Positions 1-7,396 of a stretch of DNA of 29,004 nt are shown here, piece after piece. The translations under genes and the position numbers were made by a program. Every line of letters starts with the position of its first letter. Within the stretch, counting starts at the first letter, position 1. Below the pieces are notes generated by a model. It had not been told where the DNA came from. It worked only from the letters and a program-made list of their open reading frames with translations, and made no database searches. Location of the stretch: assembly GCA_041987205.1 (NCBI GenBank), contig JBHIWX010000055.1, forward strand, positions 1 through 29,004, in the 5' to 3' direction. This stretch comes from BOKV01 sp041987205 (GTDB lineage Bacteria > Pseudomonadota > Alphaproteobacteria > Rhizobiales > Rhizobiaceae).

Positions 1-1
1 G

Positions 2-115
2 GGCATGATCGTGGTGAACGATGCAAGCGCGCCGGTGAAGGCGGCGGCCGATCATCTGCGCGCCTGTTTTACCTCGATGCAGGCGAACGGCCGGCAGGGG
101 GTTGGCGCGGCCTGA
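2..115 (+). CDS. C-terminal end of an unidentified protein (partial)
   Basis: An open frame enters from the left edge and ends at a TGA at 113-115, giving about 37 residues that start GMIVVNDASAPVK and finish RQGVGAA. The frame has normal GC-rich codon use, so it is probably the tail of a real gene that begins outside the window. The fragment is too short to assign a family. It stops 48 bases before the next gene on the same strand. Confidence 0.4.
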   Translation, partial: GMIVVNDASAPVKAAADHLRACFTSMQANGRQGVGAA

Positions 116-163
116 ACGCGCTGTTATGCGACGGGCCTCGACATAGCGGGGCCGGTTCGTCTC

Positions 164-1165
164 ATGATTGTCTTTGTCATCAAGCTGGCGGCGATTTCCG
201 TCGCCATCTATTTCGTCATCGCGCTCGGCCTGATCCTGTCGCAGAGGCCGCCATCGACTCCGCCTGCGAAAGGCGAGGGGATCGTCTTCGATGAGATGCT
301 GGCGGCCAATCTCGGCGATCTGCATCCGCTGATCCATTTCACCGCGCGTGACGGAACGGTGCTCGACTATCGCCGCTATGACAGTGCAACGCCATCCAGG
401 CGATTGCTGATCCTGGTGCACGGCTCGTCCTGGCACGGCATGCAGTTCCACGCGATGGCGAAGGCGATCGCGGCAAAGGGACTTGCCACGGTGATCCTGC
501 CCGACATGCGCGGCCACGGTTTCGAACCGGTACGGCGGGGGGATGTCGACCATATCGGCCAGCTCGAGGAGGACATGGCCGACCTGATCGATCATTTGCG
601 GACCGATGGCGAAGAAGTCGTGCTCGGCGGTCATTCCTCGGGCGGTGGCTTCGTGGTGCGGTTCGCCGGCGGTGCGTATGGTGACAAGGCGGATGCCTTC
701 GTGCTGATGGCGCCGTTTCTCCGGCATGACGCGCCGACGACGCGACCTGATGCGGGCGGCTGGGCGCGCCCTGCGGTGCGCCGGATCGTCGGCCTCGTCA
801 TGCTCAATGCCGTGGGTATCCGGGCGCTCAACGGGCTTGAGGTCATCAGCTTCGCCGTGCCGCGCGAGGTGCTGGACGGGCCGTATGGCAAGACGGCCAC
901 CACCGCCTACAGCTTCCGGCTCAACCAGTCCTTTGCGCCACGGCAGGATTTCAAGGGCGATCTGAAGGCCATTCGCCGGCCCCTGCTGGTGATGGCCGGC
1001 GCGGAAGACGAATCCTTCGTCGCCGAACGCTACGAGCCGGTGGTCTCCGCCAGCACGCAGACCGGCACCTATCGCGTGCTGCCCGGCATCAACCATCTCG
1101 GCATCGTCAGCGACGCCAGGGCGATCGAAACCCTTGCCGACTGGATTGAAGACCTGCCGGGCTGA
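164..1165 (+). CDS. Membrane-anchored alpha/beta hydrolase
   Basis: This 333-residue protein is a serine hydrolase of the alpha/beta fold, substrate unknown. Residues 4-25 form one hydrophobic segment, either an N-terminal anchor or an uncleaved signal, so the catalytic domain probably faces the periplasm. The oxyanion region is LVHGSSWHG, followed by a DMRGHG loop. The nucleophile is the serine of GGHSSGG, the acid is probably the Asp in AGAEDES, and the histidine lies in GINHLGI near the C-terminus. This is the usual lysophospholipase/esterase-like layout and length. The ATG at 164 is used because the hydrophobic segment follows at once; the ribosome-binding site is weak. It converges with the esterase on the other strand, 24 bases away. 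The fold is secure, the reaction is not. Confidence 0.8.
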   Translation: MIVFVIKLAAISVAIYFVIALGLILSQRPPSTPPAKGEGIVFDEMLAANLGDLHPLIHFTARDGTVLDYRRYDSATPSRRLLILVHGSSWHGMQFHAMAKAIAAKGLATVILPDMRGHGFEPVRRGDVDHIGQLEEDMADLIDHLRTDGEEVVLGGHSSGGGFVVRFAGGAYGDKADAFVLMAPFLRHDAPTTRPDAGGWARPAVRRIVGLVMLNAVGIRALNGLEVISFAVPREVLDGPYGKTATTAYSFRLNQSFAPRQDFKGDLKAIRRPLLVMAGAEDESFVAERYEPVVSASTQTGTYRVLPGINHLGIVSDARAIETLADWIEDLPG

Positions 1166-1189
1166 GGCGTCTCACACGGGAGCTTCGGA

Positions 1190-2098
1190 TCAGGCCTTCG
1201 ACGGGTCGTGCCTGGTAAGCCAGGCGACGACATGATCGCGGGCCTCGTGTGCTTCGGGCATGTCGAGCAACGGCCAGACATGGAACATGCCCTTCTTCTC
1301 GAACAACTCGATGTCGACGCCGGCCTTGCGCGCCTTGTCGACGAACAGATGCGTGTCGGGGTTGAGGAGGTCGTGCGTGCCGGTCAGCACCAGACAGGGC
1401 GGGAGCGTCGACAGATCGCCTCGTAACGGGCTGAGTCGCCAGTCCGCAAGATCGATGCCGTCGGCATAGAGCCTTGCGGCCTCCAGCACGCCGGGCAAAC
1501 CCAGCCATGGGTCCTTCTTCTCCACCGCGACAATGTCGGGATTGTCGAAAACGGTGTCGACGGAGGGCGAGATGGCGACCAGGGCGCCGGGCTGCGGCAG
1601 TCCTTCCGACGCGGCCGTGAGCGACATGACCAGCGCCATGTTGCCACCGGCGGAATCGCCCATGAAGACGATGCTTTCGGCTGGCGTCTCCTTCAGCACG
1701 TCGCGGTAGAGCGCCATGCCGGCGCCGGTGATCTCCGGCGCCTTGTGCTCGGGCGCCAGCGGATAGACCGATACCGAGATGCGGACTCGCAATCGCTCTG
1801 CCAGTTCGGCGATCAGCTTCAAGTGATGCGGGGTCAGTTCGAACATGTAGGCGCCGCCATGCAGGTAGACGATGCGGCGGTCGCCGGCGCCGTTCTTCGG
1901 CTCGACCTCGTAGACGAGGGTGCCACCGACCTCGCGCTCGCTGATGTCGAGGCGTGCGCGCACGGCGTCGGGCGGGCGATGATCCTCGGTTTCCCGTGCC
2001 TTCTTCAGCCGGGCATGGAGGCCGTCAACGGAAGCGAAGGATTTCTTGCGCGTGTGCTTCAGGACGAAGGCGAAGAAATGGCTTTTCAGGCTTGGCAT
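1190..2098 (-). CDS. Alpha/beta hydrolase of the hormone-sensitive-lipase (esterase) type
   Basis: A 302-residue esterase-like hydrolase. The HGGAY motif is the HSL-family oxyanion-hole signature, GDSAGGN carries the nucleophile serine, the Asp in GTHDLLNPD is the likely acid, and the His in GMFHVW completes the triad. No signal peptide is apparent, so it is probably cytoplasmic. The ATG at 2098 is chosen because a GGGGGGA ribosome-binding site lies just upstream; the frame stays open far upstream only as a shadow of the neighbouring gene. It follows the RamA-like gene on the same strand after 98 bases and may be transcribed with it. A link to the one-carbon system is not evident. The natural substrate is unknown; short-chain acyl esters are typical for the family. 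Confidence 0.85.
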   Translation of the reverse strand: MPSLKSHFFAFVLKHTRKKSFASVDGLHARLKKARETEDHRPPDAVRARLDISEREVGGTLVYEVEPKNGAGDRRIVYLHGGAYMFELTPHHLKLIAELAERLRVRISVSVYPLAPEHKAPEITGAGMALYRDVLKETPAESIVFMGDSAGGNMALVMSLTAASEGLPQPGALVAISPSVDTVFDNPDIVAVEKKDPWLGLPGVLEAARLYADGIDLADWRLSPLRGDLSTLPPCLVLTGTHDLLNPDTHLFVDKARKAGVDIELFEKKGMFHVWPLLDMPEAHEARDHVVAWLTRHDPSKA

Positions 2099-2196
2099 GT
2101 TCCCCCCAATGCCAGTTGCAGGCATGACGCCGCGATGTGCGCCATGAGACGCGTTTGGCCACCCTGCCGTCAAGGTCGCATCGTGGCGAGCGCGCG

Positions 2197-4251
2197 TCAG
2201 GTCTGGCGCGAGCGCCTTCTGCGTCTTCTGCCGCTGTCGGCGCCACCTTCGCCGGCATCGACCAGCGTTTTCGGCTCGGGCAGCGTGACGGCGGCCGAGA
2301 GCCGGGGAAAGGCGTCCGTCTTGTTGGGAAAGGCCATGGCGTCGACGAACAGGCGCTGGAAGTCCGGTTCCAGCGCGGTCTCCACCTTGTGGATCGTCTT
2401 GACCGTTTCCTCGATTTCCCGGCGATGGCCGCGGTTGAGCAGCGCCATCAGCGCGCCGTCGCCAGCCGCGTTGCCGACCGCCTTGACCTTGTCCAGATCG
2501 CAATCGGGGATCAGGCCCAGCACCATGGCGTATTTCGGGTCGATATAGGAGCCGAAGGCGCCGGCGAGGCGGATCGAGTCGACATGGTCGACGTCCTGCT
2601 TCTGCATCAGCAGCTTGACGCCGGCATAGAGCGCGGCCTTGGCGAGCTGGATGGCACGCACGTCGTTCTGCGTGATGGTGATGCGCGGCTCGGCCTTGGA
2701 CAGCACGTAGGAGAAGGTGCGGCCGTTCTCGATGATCCGGTCGCTCCTTGCGGCCAGCGTCCCGTCGATGACACCTTCGGCAGAGATGATGCCGGCGAGG
2801 AACATCTCCGCGACGATTTCGATGATGCCGGAACCGCAAATGCCGGTGACGCCGATCGATTGCGTCGCTTCGGCGAAGCCCGGCTCGTCGGACCATTGTT
2901 CGGCACCGATGACGCGGAAGCGCGGTTCGAGCGTTTCGCGGTCGATGCGCACGCGCTCGATGGCCCCGGGCGCGGCGCGCTGGCCGCCCGAAATCTCCGC
3001 GCCCTCGAAGGCGGGGCCGGTCGGCGAAGAGCAGGCGACAACGCGGTCGCGGTTGCCCAGCACGATCTCGGCATTGGTGCCGACATCGACCAGGAGCATC
3101 ATCTCGTCCTGACGATAGGGTCCTTCGGACAGGGTGGCGGCGGCAGAATCCGCGCCGACATGGCCGGCGATGCAGGGCAGGATGTAGGTGCGAGCACCGG
3201 CATTGACCTCGATGCCGATCTCGGATGCGTCGACATGGACCGCACCGGATACGGCGAGCGCAAAGGGCGCGCCGCCCAGTTCCGTCGGGTCGAGGCCGAG
3301 GAAGAGATGGTGCATGACCGGGTTGCCGACGAAGACGAGGTCGAGAATGTCGTGCCGGTTGATCCCGGCTTCGCCGCAGACCTTGCCGATCAGCTCGTTG
3401 ATCGCCTGGCGCACCGCCGCCGTCATGCGCTCGTCGCCGCCCGGATTCATCATCACATAGGAGACGCGGCTCATCAGATCCTCACCAAAGCGGATCTGCG
3501 GGTTCGGGGTGCCGGAGGAAGCGATAATGCGGCCCGACAGCAGCGAGACCAGATGCATGGCGATGGTGGTCGAGCCGATGTCGCAGGCAATGCCCCAGGC
3601 CTCGTTGTGCAGGCCGGGCCACAGCGCGATAATCCTTGCCGTGTCGGTTTCCATGTCGCGGTGGATCGCGGCGGTGACGGCCCATTCGCCGTCGCGCAAT
3701 GTCTTCTGGATGCCGGGGATCAGGGCGAAATCGGTTTCCAGCCGGTCGAAGTCCAGCGGTTCGCCCCAGTCACGGATAAGCGCCGCCTTGAGGCGATCCA
3801 GATCGCCGAGCGGCTTGTGCATGTCGGGTTCCTCAACCTCGACATAGCAAAGGCGGATGGCGGCGTTGCGCTCGATGGCGCGCGTGGTCGCGGCCTTGCG
3901 CACGACCGCGCCGTTGACCACCGTGTCCTGCGGCACGTCGATGACGAGGTCGCCCTGGATCGTGGCCGAACAGGAGAGGCGGCGGCCCTCCGGCAGGCTG
4001 CGTACGCGGTCGTAGCGTTCTTCCTTCGGGCCGCGTGGCGAGATGTGGTCGTTGGATGAAGTGATCTTGTGCTTGGCGAAATGGCCTTCCTGCACCTCGA
4101 TCTGGCACCGCCCGCAGGTCGCGCGCCCGCCGCACACGCTCTCGACATAGACGCCGAGCTGGCGCGCGGCATCGAGCACGGGCGTTCCTACCGGGAAACG
4201 CCCGCGTTTGCCGGACGGCATGAAGAGGACGAGGGGGGTGTAGTCGCTCAT
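2197..4251 (-). CDS. RamA-like ferredoxin/ASKHA-domain corrinoid reductive activator
   Basis: This 684-residue protein belongs to the ferredoxin plus ASKHA-ATPase family (DUF4445) whose members use ATP to reduce inactive Co(II) corrinoid on methyltransferase partner proteins to Co(I). The N-terminal 2Fe-2S domain has cysteines at 40, 46, 49 and 94 (VCGGRATCGRC and LSC), the plant-ferredoxin pattern. The ASKHA part shows CDIGSTTIAMHL and LLVDVGTNAEIVLG, the phosphate-binding loops, and ends with LAGAFGSYIDP. The last 12 residues are SGRRRRRRSRQT, an Arg tail. The ATG at 4251 overlaps the stop of the preceding small membrane gene (ATGA). The first 100-odd bases are repeated 575 bases upstream in a broken copy. 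Its likely client is the corrinoid protein encoded at 17584-18294. Confidence 0.92.
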   Translation of the reverse strand: MSDYTPLVLFMPSGKRGRFPVGTPVLDAARQLGVYVESVCGGRATCGRCQIEVQEGHFAKHKITSSNDHISPRGPKEERYDRVRSLPEGRRLSCSATIQGDLVIDVPQDTVVNGAVVRKAATTRAIERNAAIRLCYVEVEEPDMHKPLGDLDRLKAALIRDWGEPLDFDRLETDFALIPGIQKTLRDGEWAVTAAIHRDMETDTARIIALWPGLHNEAWGIACDIGSTTIAMHLVSLLSGRIIASSGTPNPQIRFGEDLMSRVSYVMMNPGGDERMTAAVRQAINELIGKVCGEAGINRHDILDLVFVGNPVMHHLFLGLDPTELGGAPFALAVSGAVHVDASEIGIEVNAGARTYILPCIAGHVGADSAAATLSEGPYRQDEMMLLVDVGTNAEIVLGNRDRVVACSSPTGPAFEGAEISGGQRAAPGAIERVRIDRETLEPRFRVIGAEQWSDEPGFAEATQSIGVTGICGSGIIEIVAEMFLAGIISAEGVIDGTLAARSDRIIENGRTFSYVLSKAEPRITITQNDVRAIQLAKAALYAGVKLLMQKQDVDHVDSIRLAGAFGSYIDPKYAMVLGLIPDCDLDKVKAVGNAAGDGALMALLNRGHRREIEETVKTIHKVETALEPDFQRLFVDAMAFPNKTDAFPRLSAAVTLPEPKTLVDAGEGGADSGRRRRRRSRQT
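4131..4236. repeat. Direct repeat copy 1 (within intact ramA-like 5' end)
   Basis: This 106-base stretch matches 4706-4811 at a constant offset of 575 with 8 mismatches (about 92%) and no gaps, aligned by eye. Mismatches fall at 4180, 4195, 4198, 4201, 4206, 4207, 4213 and 4216. Seven of them are third codon positions; the one at 4206 changes Arg16 to Cys in the other copy. Confidence 0.95.
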
Positions 4252-4649
4252 TGCAGCCCCGTACAAGAATCAATGGTTTTCAGGAAATTGATGCCGCCGA
4301 CCACTCCAAAGACGATCAGGGGAAAGCAAAGAAGTATTGCTGCGCCGATACCGAGTGAAAGTCGGTTTCTTTCCTTTGGGACGGGCCATGACGGAACGCG
4401 TTGAACAATAAAATCTACAAACTTGGTATTGCCAAATTGTCGCCCAAGAACAAATAACATCCATAACATAATCAAAACTACAAAGAGTGATGCCATTAAA
4501 AGGAATGTAAATGCGATTGGGCTGCCTCTCAGCTGGAAGCACTCCGTGGCCGCGAATTGAGCAAGGACTGCCCCAATCCAAACTACGTTCAGTGTTGTGA
4601 ACAGCCACCAGTTGACTGGTGATAAAGATTTCTGCTGCTTCCTCGCCAT
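4248..4649 (-). CDS. Small three-helix membrane protein, AT-rich orphan gene
   Basis: I do not recognise this 133-residue protein. It has three hydrophobic segments at about residues 14-35, 45-69 and 99-123, a short basic N-terminus (MARKQQKS) and no obvious catalytic motif. Its DNA is clearly richer in A+T than both neighbours, with codons such as ATA, TTT and AAT that are rare around it, so it looks recently acquired. It begins three bases after the stop of a broken ramA 5' stub and its own TGA overlaps the ATG of the intact ramA-like gene (ATGA), so it sits in the translational chain of the operon. The ATG at 4649 gives the full hydrophobic layout; the ribosome-binding site is weak. Function unknown. 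Confidence 0.65.
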   Translation of the reverse strand: MARKQQKSLSPVNWWLFTTLNVVWIGAVLAQFAATECFQLRGSPIAFTFLLMASLFVVLIMLWMLFVLGRQFGNTKFVDFIVQRVPSWPVPKERNRLSLGIGAAILLCFPLIVFGVVGGINFLKTIDSCTGLQ

Positions 4650-4652
4650 CTA

Positions 4653-4838
4653 TCACCCAGCCTTAGGTCTGACCATGAGTCTGTCGCGATGGCGGGAGCG
4701 TCCACCGCACACGCTCTCGACATAGACGCCGAGCTGGCGCGCGGCATCGAGCACCGGCGTTCCTACCGGAAAGCGTCCGCACTTGCCCGATGGCATGAAG
4801 AGGACGAGGGGTGCAAAATCGGGCGAGGATGCGGTCAA
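4653..4838 (-). pseudogene. 5' stub of a second RamA-like gene
   Basis: The frame encodes about 61 residues. From position 8 on it reproduces residues 6-42 of the intact RamA-like protein (APLVLFMPSGKCGRFPV and onward to VESVCGG), with one cysteine in place of Arg16. After VCGG the similarity ends abruptly and a short unrelated tail runs to a TGA at 4653. Only the first ferredoxin cysteine remains, so it cannot bind the cluster. The frame starts at a TTG at 4838 that overlaps the stop of the upstream gene (TTGA). This is the junction one would expect for the original ramA of the operon, so the stub is probably what is left of the earlier gene. Confidence 0.85.
4706..4811. repeat. Direct repeat copy 2 (within ramA stub)
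   Basis: Partner of 4131-4236. On the upstream-gene side similarity fades where the N-terminal residues of the two proteins differ. On the other side it ends just after the VCGG codons, next to the start of AT-rich DNA. No terminal inverted repeats, target duplication or transposase gene are visible at either edge. Confidence 0.95.
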
Positions 4839-5206
4839 GCAATGCTCTTTCGCTTGCGGTTGGGAGATCTGGCGTTCCTGCGTACGCGTTTTGCAATGGG
4901 CTTCAAGCTGGCGGAAGCGATTTTTTCGCTGGCCGCCGCCATTCCCGCCCGGTCGCCTTGCGAGATCGCAGTGTTGAGCGCCGCCATTTGCCGGCCTGTC
5001 TCAAGCGCCGATTCCATGGCGGAAAGCCCGCCGACCAGCATTTTCTCGGCGGCGTGGCGCTGCATGGCGAGGGCGGCGTCCATCGGGCTTCCGCGCATCA
5101 TGGACATCATCCGGGCGCCAAAAATCCACGGCGACAGCGCCATGATCGTACCGGCATCGGCGAGAGACGATGAGGGGCGCTTTCCGCTCCGGCGCCGCCG
5201 CGACAC
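4835..5206 (-). CDS. Small basic helical protein of unknown function in the one-carbon operon
   Basis: I do not recognise this protein of up to 123 residues. With the GTG at 5206, five bases after the stop of the pterin methyltransferase, it begins SRRRRSGKRP. The alternative is the ATG at 5143 (MALSPWIFG), giving 102 residues. The middle looks like amphipathic helix, rich in Ala, Met and Glu (MDAALAMQRHAAEKMLVGG and following), with a faint phasin-like character but no motif I can name. The end is strongly basic (RVRRNARSPNRKRKSIA). Its stop overlaps the TTG start of the ramA stub. Tight packing between two corrinoid-system genes suggests a scaffold or accessory role, which is inference only. 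Confidence 0.7.
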   Translation of the reverse strand: MSRRRRSGKRPSSSLADAGTIMALSPWIFGARMMSMMRGSPMDAALAMQRHAAEKMLVGGLSAMESALETGRQMAALNTAISQGDRAGMAAASEKIASASLKPIAKRVRRNARSPNRKRKSIA

Positions 5207-5211
5207 GGGCG

Positions 5212-6180
5212 TTAACCCCCAGCCCCAAGCCGTGCAGCCCTGCCGCCGCGACGGCCGGAGCGGCCGCCGGCTGCGCCGGCAGAAGGCTGGGCTGCAGCGG
5301 CAGGCGCGGCATGTTCGCCGGGCTTGTAATCCTTGTAGGTGCGGATCCAGGTGGCGCAGTTCTCGTCGGTGCCGTTGAGGACGTTGGCGCCGCGCACGGC
5401 CTCCATTTCCTGCGGGCGGCAGGGGTTCATGATCGCCGAGGTCATGCCGGACGCGATAACCATCGGAATGAAGGCGGCGTTGACGCCATGGCGATGCGGC
5501 AGGCCGAAGGAGATGTTGGACAGGCCGCAGGTCGTGTTCACCTTCAACTCGTCGCGCAGACGGCGGACCAGGGCGAAAACCTGCTTGCCGGCGTCGCCCA
5601 GCGCACCGATCGGCATGACGAGCGGGTCGACGACGATGTCGTGCGGCTTGATGCCGTAATCGGCGGCGTGCTCGACGATCTTCTTGGCAACGGCGAAGCG
5701 CACGTCCGGGTCCATCGAGATGCCGGTCTCGTCATTGGAGATGGCGACGACGGGCACGTCGTATTTCTTGATCAGCGGCAGGATGGCTTCCAGCTTCTCC
5801 AGTTCGCCGGTGACCGAATTGACCAGCGGGCGGCCCTTGGCGACCTGCAGGCCGGCCTCGATGGCGGCGGTGACCGAGGAGTCGATGGAAATCGGCACGT
5901 CGACCAAGCCCTGGACGATCTCGATGGTCTTGACCAGCAGCGGCGGCTCGGTCTCATTCGGGTTGACGGCGGTGACGCCGGCATTGACGTCGAGCACGGC
6001 AGCGCCGGCGGCGACCTGTTCGAGCGCGTCCTTCTCGACCGTCTCGAAATTGCCTTCGTTCATTTCCGCGGCGAGTTTCTTGCGGCCGGTCGGGTTGATG
6101 CGTTCGCCGATCACGCAGAAGGGCTTGTCGAAGCCGATGATGACTTCTCGGGTCTGCGAGGCAACAAGGGTATGGGTCAT
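5212..6180 (-). CDS. Pterin-binding methyl-THF:corrinoid methyltransferase
   Basis: This 322-residue protein is a TIM-barrel pterin-binding methyltransferase of the AcsE/MtgA and MetH-domain type. Family motifs are IGERINPTGRKKL near the N-terminus, VLDVNAG, PISIDSS, VNSVTGE and ISNDETGI, the residues that cradle tetrahydrofolate. Here it probably moves the methyl group from the methylated corrinoid protein to tetrahydrofolate, the reverse of MetH, because MetF and its partner are encoded upstream. The barrel ends near residue 287. An Ala/Pro-rich linker then leads to a Gly/Arg tail (GGRSGRRGGRAARLGAGG). The ATG at 6180 is followed at once by typical family sequence. A palindromic operator lies 40 bases upstream, so it may head its own transcript within the larger unit. 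Confidence 0.93.
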   Translation of the reverse strand: MTHTLVASQTREVIIGFDKPFCVIGERINPTGRKKLAAEMNEGNFETVEKDALEQVAAGAAVLDVNAGVTAVNPNETEPPLLVKTIEIVQGLVDVPISIDSSVTAAIEAGLQVAKGRPLVNSVTGELEKLEAILPLIKKYDVPVVAISNDETGISMDPDVRFAVAKKIVEHAADYGIKPHDIVVDPLVMPIGALGDAGKQVFALVRRLRDELKVNTTCGLSNISFGLPHRHGVNAAFIPMVIASGMTSAIMNPCRPQEMEAVRGANVLNGTDENCATWIRTYKDYKPGEHAAPAAAAQPSAGAAGGRSGRRGGRAARLGAGG

Positions 6181-6219
6181 GGGTCGTTGGCTCCGAGGGG
6201 TTCGATGCGATGTTCGGCT

Positions 6220-6241
6220 GATATAAAGAGTTCTTTATATC
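6220..6241. promoter_or_regulatory. Perfect 22-base AT-rich palindrome, probable operator A
   Basis: Arms GATATAAAGA and TCTTTATATC flank a central GT in the 124-base gap before the pterin methyltransferase gene, whose ATG lies about 40 bases away. The form is that of ArsR-family operators, including those described for the S-adenosylhomocysteine-responsive SahR. A closely related site lies at 24179-24200. No ArsR-type gene is in the window, so the regulator is inferred. Confidence 0.7.
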
Positions 6242-6304
6242 GTTATGTCAGATGCTTCAAGGCCGGGTAGCGCCGCTTTTAAACGGGCTGTTCCGGTGCG
6301 GGTT

Positions 6305-7396
6305 TCATTCTGCCGAGTCCGAAACGATGTCGTGCGGCGTCCTGGCCTGCTCTCCATTGCGCAGTTCGTCCATGCGCTCGGCGATGGCGGCGGAATCGGA
6401 AGAGGGCTCTCGGCGCCAGGGCTGGCGGCCCTTGAGCACGCCCGATTCGGCGACGATCTCGGCCACCAGTTCCTCCTGGCGATAGGCCATCATATGGATG
6501 CCGGAGACGCCGTCGATTTCCTTGACCTCGTTGATGATGTCGACGCACAGGCGGCGGCCTTCCTCCTTCTGGTTCTCGGCGCCTTCGAGCCGCGCGATAA
6601 CCGAATCGGGAATGTGGACGCCGGGAACGTTCGAGCGCATCCATTTGGCCGTGCGCGCGGAAGCGAGCGGGCCGACGCCGCACAGAATGAAGACCTGCTG
6701 GTCGAGCCCCATGTCGCGCACGCGCTTCATGTATTCGCGGAAAAGCGGCACATCGTAGCAATACTGGCTCTGCACGAATTGCGCTCCGGCCTCGATCTTC
6801 TTCTTCAGGCGCAGCGGGCGGAAATCGTGCGGCGGGGCGAAGGGGTTGATCGCCGCGCCCAGAAAGACCTCGGGCGGGCTGGTCAGTTTGCGGCCGGACA
6901 GGAATTTCGCCTCGTCGCGCATGGTGCGCACGGTTTCCAGCAGGCTCATGCAGTCGAAATCGAAGACGGGCTTGGCGCCGGGCTGGTCGCCGCACTGCAC
7001 GCCATCGCCGGTCAGGCACATGATGTTGGCGACGCCCATGGCGGCCGCACCCAGCACGTCGCCCTGGATGGCGATACGGTTCTTGTCGCGGCAGGCGATC
7101 TGCATGATCGGCGCATAGCCCATGCGGGTCAGCAGTGCGCAGATGCCGACCGAGGACATGTGGCAGTTGGCGCCCGAGGCGTCGACCGCGTTGATGCCGT
7201 CGACCCAGCCCTCGAAAATCGAGGCGCGCTCGTAGACATCCTGCGGATCGGCGCTATCGGGCGGATTCAGTTCGGCGGTGACCGCGAACTCGCCGCGCCG
7301 GAGTACGCGTTCCAGGCGGCCGCGCGAGGAATGGCCGGGCAGGGCGTCGAGCGGGCTTTCGGCATGCGGTGCCTGTTCGAATTTCGCCGGGCTCAT
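6305..7396 (-). CDS. metF: Methylenetetrahydrofolate reductase
   Basis: A 363-residue MetF-family flavoprotein that interconverts 5-methyl-THF and 5,10-methylene-THF. The TIM-barrel signatures are AELNPPDSADP near the N-terminus, NIMCLTGDG followed by GDQPGAKPVFDFD, and FVQSQYCYD in the middle. The N-terminal 30 residues precede the barrel and carry no clear motif. It overlaps the stop of the upstream Cys-rich MTHFR_C gene by four bases (ATGA at 7393-7396), so the two are translationally coupled and probably form a complex, as in MetF/MetV enzymes of acetogens. In this setting it most likely runs in the oxidative direction, taking methyl groups from the corrinoid system. The ATG at 7396 is fixed by this overlap. 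Confidence 0.93.
   Translation of the reverse strand: MSPAKFEQAPHAESPLDALPGHSSRGRLERVLRRGEFAVTAELNPPDSADPQDVYERASIFEGWVDGINAVDASGANCHMSSVGICALLTRMGYAPIMQIACRDKNRIAIQGDVLGAAAMGVANIMCLTGDGVQCGDQPGAKPVFDFDCMSLLETVRTMRDEAKFLSGRKLTSPPEVFLGAAINPFAPPHDFRPLRLKKKIEAGAQFVQSQYCYDVPLFREYMKRVRDMGLDQQVFILCGVGPLASARTAKWMRSNVPGVHIPDSVIARLEGAENQKEEGRRLCVDIINEVKEIDGVSGIHMMAYRQEELVAEIVAESGVLKGRQPWRREPSSDSAAIAERMDELRNGEQARTPHDIVSDSAE

Noticed and set aside
2137..4059. 640-residue open frame opposite the RamA-like gene
   Set aside because: It is the antisense shadow of a GC-rich coding region: composition is dominated by Asp, Gly, Arg and Ala without motifs, while the opposite strand has all RamA-family motifs.
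4270..4656. Alternative 128-residue frame over the AT-rich insert
   Set aside because: It lacks the hydrophobic layout and does not couple to ramA; the overlapping 133-residue frame shows three clean membrane segments and an ATGA junction.
4131..4811. Composite transposon or IS insertion explaining the ramA repeat
   Set aside because: No transposase, terminal inverted repeats or short target duplication; the repeat is a diverged coding segment and so does not look like a transposition product.
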